Shown: positions 20,731 through 28,940 of the stretch, one piece after another
Numbering within the stretch: the stretch's first letter is position 1
Layout: every line of letters starts with the position of its first letter
Assembly: GCA_009731375.1 (NCBI GenBank)
Contig: BJOX01000090.1
Coordinates: 828,494-857,433 of the forward strand
From: Paulinella micropora
Taxonomy: Eukaryota > Cercozoa > Imbricatea > Euglyphida
Reading direction: 5' to 3'
Length of the DNA stretch: 28,940 bases
Notes under the pieces: model-generated
Seen by the model: only the letters and a program-made list of their open reading frames with translations
What the model was told of the DNA's origin: nothing
Databases searched by the model: none
Position numbers and translations under genes: made by a program

Positions 20731-20936
20731 AGAAGTTCCTAATTCTTAAGCACAATTAGCAATGACTTCAAGCGCTTCTTTTTCAGTCGATACTGGTGTC
20801 CAGAATCTGTATCTTAGCTCATTAGTAAGCTCTTGACGAGGGCTTTCAAATGAGCCACTGCACAAGCAACAGCAACCAGAATTGGCTCGAAGCACTTGAA
20901 GTCATTGCTGATTGTAGTTAAGAACTAGGAACTTCT
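20731..20936 (+). repeat. Palindromic MITE-like element, copy 4, with flanking duplication
   Basis: Same orientation as copy 1. Flanks TGAGATAGGACAATG (20716-20730) and TGAGATAGGACGATG (20941-20955) look like a target-site duplication with one mismatch. Confidence 0.85.
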
Positions 20937-20955
20937 CATGTGAGATAGGACGATG

Positions 20956-21600
20956 CTGAGCACATCACGTGGAAACCCTTCCTCGGCTTTTGCAACCATC
21001 GCTTCAAAGACTTGATAGCTTTGCAGCCATGGCTTCAAAGACGTGGTAGCATCACTATTGTGGAGAAAAAAGAGATTAAATTTGGTCCATGTTTCCACTT
21101 CGACCCCGCCAGAAATAGTAAGCAGCATGTTCGCATCTCCAGCACGCACTGAGAAAGCTAAGCTCAAAGTTGGATGGCTCTATCTCTTGCATTTCGTAGC
21201 ACATTTTGATTGCACACTGTCTGCGTTGCTCGTTTGGGGATTGACAGGAACTTGTATTTTCTCTAACAAGAGCTTGTGCTGAGCTTTCCAAAGATGGCTT
21301 CAGCAGCGTTAGAATAGCACTTCGATGCATGAATCATTGAATCATGTCGTGATAGCGAATCCGATGCATGATGAAGGTCGATCGATGAGATTCCAAAGAA
21401 GTACTGTGCCACTGACATGTCGTCATGAAAAAATAAATAGTAATGATATGTGTGCATGTGTATGTGACCTCTTTGTAGAGAAGGAGAGAACTGCTACAGG
21501 TGTATCCCACGCTGCATTGACACTACCATACATACATACTATATTACCACGCTGTATTGACACTACACGCTGCATTGACACTACACCAACACACCATCAT
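20956..21600. other. Non-coding stretch, diverged repeats
   Basis: Contains repeated CATGGCTTCAAAGAC/CATCGCTTCAAAGAC units near 21000-21040 and the third copy of the GAGCTTTCCAA sequence near 21280. No gene supported. Confidence 0.4.
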
Positions 21601-21604
21601 GAGC

Positions 21605-21810
21605 ACAGACATACACATACATACATACATACATACATACATACATACATACATAAATACATACATACATATATACATGTATATATATATATATATATAT
21701 ACATCATACATATGTATAAACGAAAAGGAGCGCACGTTGCAGAATTTCCAAAGAAAAGGTATGTATGTATGTATGTATGCATGTATGTATGTATGTATGT
21801 ATGTATGTGC
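21605..21810. repeat. CATA, TA and GTAT microsatellites
   Basis: (CATA)n 21610-21665, (TA)n 21676-21700, (TATG)n 21760-21808. Confidence 0.95.
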
Positions 21811-21818
21811 AAAAGAGT

Positions 21819-21861
21819 GGGGGGGGGGGGGGGGGGGGGGAAAAAAAAGGANNNNNNNNNN
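21819..21861. other. Poly-G/poly-A run and 10-N assembly gap
   Basis: About 22 G, then A-run, then ten N at 21852-21861. The true sequence and length here are unknown. Confidence 0.98.
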
Positions 21862-21904
21862 AAGAAACGATGCATACATGTATGCATGTATGTATGCATG
21901 TATG

Positions 21905-22115
21905 AGAAGTTCCTACTGCTTAAGCGCAATGAGCAATGACTTCAAGCGCTTCGTTTTCAGTCGATACTGGTGTCCAGAATCTGTATCTTAGCTCATTAGT
22001 AAGCTCTTGACGAGGGCTTTCAAATGAGCCACTGCACAAGCGACAGCAACCAGCATTGGCTGAGATCGAAGCACTTGAAGTCATTGCTAATTGTAGTTAA
22101 GAACTAGGAATTTCT
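21905..22115 (+). repeat. Palindromic MITE-like element, copy 5
   Basis: Same orientation as copies 1 and 4; right tip has TTTCT instead of CTTCT. Confidence 0.85.
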
Positions 22116-22179
22116 AATGTATAGATGTGTAGGAAAGAAGCGTACGTGGTAGGACTGTCCAAAGGCGCCATCACTGCAC

Positions 22180-22232
22180 ACCGCTAAAGAGTCTCCATTG
22201 TTGTTGCAACTGCATAGACATATAAAAAGAAG

Positions 22233-22272
<40 letters not shown>

Positions 22273-22610
22273 CGCTAAAGAGTCTCCATTGTTGTTGCAA
22301 CTGCATAGACATATAAAAAGAAGCTATATATAATATCATACATATATATATATATACCGCCAAAGAGTCTCCCGTGTTGTTGCAACTGCATAGACATATA
22401 AAAAGAAGCTAGATATCATATCATACATACGTACAATATATATATATATATTATATATATATATTATATATATATTATATATATATTATATATATATATA
22501 TATATACCGCTAAAGCTAAAGAGTCTCCAGTGTTGTTGCAACTGCATAGACATATAAAAAGAAGCTATATATAATATCATACATACATACATACATATAT
22601 ATATATATAA
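22180..22610. repeat. Four copies of a ~58-bp unit joined by (TA)n
   Basis: Unit begins ACCGCTAAAGAGTCTCC and ends CATATAAAAAGAAGCTATA; copies start at 22180, 22271, 22356 and 22506, separated by TA-rich tracts of different length. Confidence 0.9.
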
Positions 22611-22639
22611 ATGTAACTTAGTTCCGAGTTGCTATCGAG

Positions 22640-23055
22640 GGTGCAGCTGAAGGTAGGAGATAGGTAGGTATGTAGGTAGGTATGTAGGTAGGTATGTAGG
22701 TAGGTACGTAGGTAGGTATGTAGGTAGGTATGTAGGTAGGTATGTAGGTAAGTATGTAGGTATGTAGGTAGGTATGTAGGTAGGAGATAAAGGGATCGCT
22801 GGGGAGGTAGGTATGTAGGTAGGTAGGTAGGTAGGTAGGCAGGCAGAAAGATAGATAGATAGATAGATAGACAGAAAGACAGAAAGATAGATAGATGGAT
22901 AGATAGATAGATAGATAGATAGATGGATGGATAAATAGATATATAGATAGATATATAGATATATAGATAGATGGATAGATAGATAGATAGATAAATAGAT
23001 AAATAGATAGATAGATAGATAGATAGATAGGTAGATAGGTAGGTAGGGAGGTAGG
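22640..23055. repeat. GGTA/TGTA and GATA arrays
   Basis: GTAGGTATGTAG units 22650-22835, then GATA with GACA, GATG variants 22848-23055. Confidence 0.95.
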
Positions 23056-23071
23056 GAGGTGTGTTACGGAT

Positions 23072-23157
23072 TGCTATCGATGGTGTCCGCCTGGCTACAG
23101 GTGTAAACAAAGGGCAACGGCTTGCATACCTGTGTATGTTATGAATGTCATGTATGG
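23072..23157. repeat. ~86-bp direct repeat, copy 1
   Basis: TGCTATCGATGGTGTC...GTGTAAACAAAGGGCAACGGCTT...GAATGTCATGTATG; repeats at 23323-23408. Confidence 0.85.
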
Positions 23158-23321
23158 AAGAAGAAGAAGGAGAAGAAGAAGAAGAAGAAGAAGAAGAAGA
23201 AGAAGAAGAAGAAGAAGAAGAAGAAAAAGAAGAAGGAGAAGAAGGAGAAGAAGAAGAAGAAGAAGAAGGAGAAGAAGGAGAAGAAGGAGAAGAAGGAGAA
23301 GGAGAAGGAGAAGGAGAAGAA
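23158..23321. repeat. (GAA)n/(GAAGGA)n tract
   Basis: Purine-only tract of about 160 bp on the plus strand. Confidence 0.97.
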
Positions 23322-23322
23322 G

Positions 23323-23408
23323 TGCTATCGAAGGTGTCTGCCTCCCTGCAGAGGTGTAAACAGAGGGCAACGGCTTACATACCTGTGTATGTTATGAATG
23401 TCATGTAT
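23323..23408. repeat. ~86-bp direct repeat, copy 2
   Basis: Second copy, about 88% alike to 23072-23157, flanking the purine tract. Confidence 0.85.
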
Positions 23409-23459
23409 GTCATGTATGTCATGTATGTCATGTACGCATGTATGTGTCCATGAGTATGT

Positions 23460-23510
23460 ACATGTATGTATGTATGTATGTATGTATGTATGTATACATG
23501 TATCTATCTA

Positions 23511-23555
<45 letters not shown>
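23460..23555. repeat. TATG then TATC microsatellite
   Basis: (TATG)n 23462-23495 followed by (TATC)n 23503-23555. Confidence 0.95.
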
Positions 23556-23837
23556 GTCCCTGCGGGGGTTTAGGCCTCATACAATGTCATCATTGTAGCT
23601 TGCGCAAGCTTACGGTGCTCAAAACACTTGGACTAACGGCTTCCTTTTCTTTCTCTTCTTCCTTATCCTCCCACTCTCCATTCCTAGATTGCCTTTTTCT
23701 TCAACGTCCTTCCTCCTCTTCTTTTTCCAGAACACAGTCTACCCGTGATTCCCATCCCGGACACATGCACAGTACACAAATTATTGTTTGATGTGAAACT
23801 GCGTTCCTTTGCAAGGACTACATTCCTTTGCGACATC
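23556..23837. other. Unique-looking spacer, no gene
   Basis: Pyrimidine-rich segment 23640-23735; no supported frame. Confidence 0.4.
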
Positions 23838-23839
23838 TC

Positions 23840-23932
<93 letters not shown>

Positions 23933-24000
23933 CCTACCTCGGTCTCACTGATCATATTGGGAAGCTTCACCTTGCCAGAACTGTCTATCTATCTATCTAC

Positions 24001-24074
<74 letters not shown>
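23838..24074. repeat. Two (TATC)n arrays around a short unit
   Basis: Arrays 23838-23938 and 23984-24074, split by CGGTCTCACTGATCAT...GCTTCACCTTGCC, a unit found again beside other arrays. Confidence 0.95.
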
Positions 24075-24076
24075 GC

Positions 24077-25027
<951 letters not shown>

Positions 25028-25028
25028 G

Positions 25029-25059
<31 letters not shown>

Positions 25060-25100
25060 GCAGCTTCACCTTGCCAGAACTTTACCTAGAGACAACAACC

Positions 25101-25147
<47 letters not shown>

Positions 25148-25215
25148 GTAGGAAGGTAGGTAGGTAGACAGACAGCTTCACCTTGCCAGAACTGTACCTG
25201 GAGACCACAACCAAG

Positions 25216-25253
<38 letters not shown>

Positions 25254-25309
25254 GTAGGTAGGTAGACAGCTTCACCTTGCCAGAGCTGTACCTGTAGACC
25301 ACAACCAAG

Positions 25310-25343
<34 letters not shown>

Positions 25344-25404
25344 GTAGGTAGGTAGACAGACAGCTTTACCTTGCCAGAGCTGTACCTGTAGACCACAACC
25401 AAGA

Positions 25405-25677
<273 letters not shown>

Positions 25678-25759
25678 AGTGGAGAGTGCACCCTTCTCTC
25701 CCGACAGCCAGATGCGACAACAAGACGTACCTACCATTTTCTATCTGTCTATCTATCTG

Positions 25760-25990
<231 letters not shown>

Positions 25991-26073
25991 GCAGACAGAT
26001 GGATTGATAGATAGATAACATACAAGGTTTGTCCTGTTCGGCCTCATCATCGCTTCAATTCGAATGCTAAGAC

Positions 26074-26705
26074 TTGTCTCTCACGTCGCGCTGTCAAAGC
26101 GCTACCACTTATCTCTCACGTCATGCTGTCAAAGCGCTACCACTTGTCTCTCACGTCGTGCTGTCAAAGCGCTACCACTTCAAAGTTGTGAATCAAAAGC
26201 CGATTTGTTGAAAAATATCTGCAAATTGCGGATGTCTTTGTCTTGAGTGTCTTTGAGTTATGTCTCACGTCGCGCTGTCAAAGCGCTACCACTTATCTCT
26301 CACGTCGCGCTGTCAAAGCGCTACCACTTGTCTCTCACGTCGTGCTGTCAAAGCGCTACCACTTCAAAGTTGTGAATCAAAAGCCGATTCGTTGAAAAAT
26401 TCTGCAAATAGCGGATGTCTTTGTCTTGAGTGTCTTTGAGTTATCTCTCATGTCGTGCTGTCAAAGCGCTACTACTTGTCTCTCACGTCGTGCTGTCAAA
26501 GCGCTACCACTTATCTCTCACGTCGTGCTGTCAAAGCGCTACCACTGGAAGTTGTGAATCAAAAGCCGATTTGTTAAAAAGTATCTGCAAATAGCGGATG
26601 TCTTTGTCTTGAGTGTCTTTGAGTTATCTCTCACGTCGTGCTGTCAAAGCGCTACCACTTGTCTCTCATGTCGTGCTGTCAACGCGCAGCACCAAAGCTG
26701 CCAAA
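26074..26705. repeat. Higher-order tandem repeat (33-bp units in ~182-bp blocks)
   Basis: Blocks of three ~34-bp units (TCTCACGTCGTGCTGTCAAA + GCGCTACCACTT) are each followed by a ~80-bp spacer beginning CAAAGTTGTGAATCAAAAGC and ending GTCTTTGAGTTAT. Three full blocks and a partial fourth. Confidence 0.92.
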
Positions 26706-26720
26706 GAACACGACTTGTCT

Positions 26721-27085
<365 letters not shown>

Positions 27086-27705
27086 GATGAGATATCGACT
27101 AATGTCAGAAAAAAGGAGCTTCTGATTTCGTCAACCAAGGAAGTCTGTGGGTAAAGTATTAACCCGATGCCCAGCTAAGCCGTGATGTTTGCACGGAAGG
27201 GACTGATACAGGCGATACCAAAGCTCCCTAGTACCAGGCGGGGCCAGGGCTCGTTCCATAAGCGCCCCTTGCAGAACGAGCTCCCACCTCCATTACAGAG
27301 GGCCCAGTAAGCAGATGGAGTTTCGAGACTGTTCGACAGTCTAGTATAAACCGACAGAGCACTGTGGGTTTTATTCCGGGCTCAACAAGCGAGAAAGGGC
27401 ACCCTGAGGGAACAGGATTGTGCTTCCCGTCGCTATTTCGGCATGTGACTTATAGGCGTATGGCTAGGCACACATAAGGCACCCCACCACGGGCCCAGCA
27501 CACCCACACCATCCCCTAATTCTCTGTCTGTCGACAGATGGCACCCATTTCAAAACATCAAGCCCAAGGGAGGGTCAGTGACACCTCAAGTGGCCTTGGT
27601 TCACTCCGTGGAGTAAGTGATGAGATCAACTGATGAGATATCGACTAATGTCAGAAAAAAGGAGCTTCTGATTTCGTCAACCAAGGAAGTCTGTAAAGTA
27701 TTGAC
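27086..27705 (-). mobile_element. 616-bp element with 74-bp terminal direct repeats, copy B (inverted)
   Basis: Reverse complement of 24077-24692, nearly identical. Terminal repeats at about 27086-27162 (with a 3-nt GGG insertion) and 27632-27705. Flanked by GATA arrays on both sides. Confidence 0.7.
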
Positions 27706-27749
27706 CCAGATAGATAATAGGTAGATAGATAGATAGGTAGGTAGATAGG

Positions 27750-27782
<33 letters not shown>

Positions 27783-27909
27783 TATTTAGAAACATTATTT
27801 CAAAGTTGGCTAATGTAGTCGCTTGCACTTGGTTAGAGATGCTTATACACATGCAAGCCTTATACATAGATATTTACACATAAAAGCCTGATACATAGAT
27901 CTATCTATA

Positions 27910-27981
<72 letters not shown>

Positions 27982-27995
27982 AGATATATATCAGA

Positions 27996-28085
<90 letters not shown>

Positions 28086-28161
28086 GCTAGCTAGCTAGCC
28101 AGATAGATAGATAGCTAGATAGCTAGATAGATAGTTAGATAGCTAGATAGCTAGATAGATA

Positions 28162-28226
<65 letters not shown>

Positions 28227-28228
28227 GT
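27706..28228. repeat. GATA, TATC and TAGC arrays
   Basis: GATA/GGTA 27706-27781; spacer 27782-27895; (TATC)n 27898-28084 with a CAGATATATATCAGAT break; CTAG units; (GATA)n 28105-28226, again head-to-head. Confidence 0.95.
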
Positions 28229-28260
28229 TATGGTGTACCCGCAACCGCAGCGGCAGGAGT

Positions 28261-28492
28261 AGGGCTGAGTTGACTGTGTGTCGTTCTTGCCCTGATGAGA
28301 TAGATAGATAGGGGCTGAGTTGACTGTGTGTCGTTATTGCCCTGATGAGATAGATAGATAGGGGCTGAGTTGACTGTGTGTCGTTCTTGCCCTGATGAGA
28401 TAGATAGATAGGGGCTGAGTTGACTGTGTGTCGTTCTTGCCCTGATGAGATAGATAGATAGGGGCTGAGTTGACTATGTGTCGTTCTTGCCC
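28261..28492. repeat. 50-bp minisatellite, five copies
   Basis: Unit GGGGCTGAGTTGACTGTGTG ... CCTGATGAGATAGATAGATA repeats with exact 50-bp period from 28261, 28311, 28361, 28411 and 28461; only few substitutions. Confidence 0.97.
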
Positions 28493-28730
28493 TGCGACCG
28501 CACCGCACACATACGTACATCAATACATACGTACATAAATACATACCTACACAAATACATACATACCAACATACATACGTACATACATACATACATACAT
28601 AGAGATCAAACACACATCACACACATCACATGCATTACATACATTACATACATTACATACATGCATGCATGCATACATACACACATGCATACATGGATCC
28701 ATACATGCATACATACATACATACATAATT
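28493..28730. repeat. CATA/ACAT-rich degenerate array
   Basis: Mixed CATA, CGTA, CACA, ATTACATAC and GCAT units without fixed order. Confidence 0.9.
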
Positions 28731-28795
28731 TAGCTACCCACATGTCCACCGGATTCTGGCATGAAGCTGCGGTGTCCCCTGATGAGATAGATAGG

Positions 28796-28940
28796 TTGCT
28801 AGGCAGCTGGGTAGATAACTAGGCAGCTGGGTAGGTAGCTAGGCAGCTGGGTAGGTAGCTAGGCAGCTGGGTAGGTAGCTAGGCAGCTGGGTAGGTAGCT
28901 AGGCAGCTGGGTAGGTAGCTAGGCAGCTGGGTAGGTAGCT
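28796..28940. repeat. 20-bp minisatellite running off the right edge
   Basis: AGGCAGCTGGGTAGGTAGCT repeats seven times with exact 20-bp period; the first copy differs (GTAGATAACT). Confidence 0.98.

Noticed and set aside
26074-26705. Possible CRISPR array because of regular short repeats
   Set aside because: Repeats are directly tandem without unique spacers, the larger spacer is itself repeated, and the context is eukaryotic.
27600-27680. CTGATGAG followed by a possible GATAT/ATGTC stem and AGAAAA, suggesting a hammerhead ribozyme
   Set aside because: An extra A precedes GAAA, stem III is only A-U pairs, stem I does not form, and the other copies of the repeat lack CTGATGAG.
28261-28492. 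CCTGATGAG in every 50-bp minisatellite unit, again hammerhead-like
   Set aside because: No GAAA core element follows in the unit; the motif arises from CCTGATGA meeting GATA units.

Overview
The window is eukaryotic DNA from a repeat-rich genome; the species cannot be named from the sequence. Evidence is the megabase-style load of GATA/TATC, CATA, GAA, ATT and TA microsatellites, a retroelement of the Penelope-like class with a probable spliceosomal intron, palindromic MITE-like repeats, and an integrated DNA-virus element. I see no ordinary host gene.

Region 1 (1-1950): a long minus-strand reading frame (1-935, possibly from an ATG at 1031) of unknown function runs off the left edge; it is GC-richer than its right neighbour. 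From 1032 to about 1950 I recognise nothing.

Region 2 (about 1950-10852): an AT-rich, gene-dense viral element resembling Polinton-like viruses (PLV)/virophage-like elements. Plus strand: a tyrosine recombinase of the telomere-resolvase (protelomerase) type, then a probable fibre/surface protein. Minus strand, reading right to left: the C-terminal end of an unknown gene cut at 10852, an FtsK/HerA-type packaging ATPase, two unknown intact genes, the major capsid protein, a GIY-YIG nuclease, a probable minor capsid (penton) protein, a second GIY-YIG nuclease and a small unknown frame. Together these are a virion-formation module (ATPase, two capsid proteins, fibre) plus DNA-processing enzymes. 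No DNA polymerase, primase-helicase or maturation protease is in the window. Almost every recognisable gene carries one or two inactivating lesions (in-frame stop, single-base frameshift, or a 17-bp duplication), so this is a fairly young but dead endogenous copy.

Region 3 (10853-18170): a decayed Penelope-like retroelement flanked by two 242-bp direct repeats (pseudo-LTR-like). Its ORF1 is Arg/Ser-rich at the N-terminus with a candidate 70-nt intron; ORF2 has a GIY-YIG nuclease domain N-terminal to a reverse transcriptase, the permuted order described for the Naiad/Chlamys group of Penelope-like elements. Its left repeat starts inside the coding sequence of the last viral gene. A fragment with (ATT)n tracts lies between RT and the right repeat.

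Region 4 (18171-28940): no supported genes. It holds five copies of a ~211-bp palindromic element, a 616-bp element with perfect 74-bp terminal direct repeats present as two copies in inverted orientation, a higher-order tandem repeat, several minisatellites, very long GATA/TATC arrays (some head-to-head), and a 10-N assembly gap after a poly-G run.
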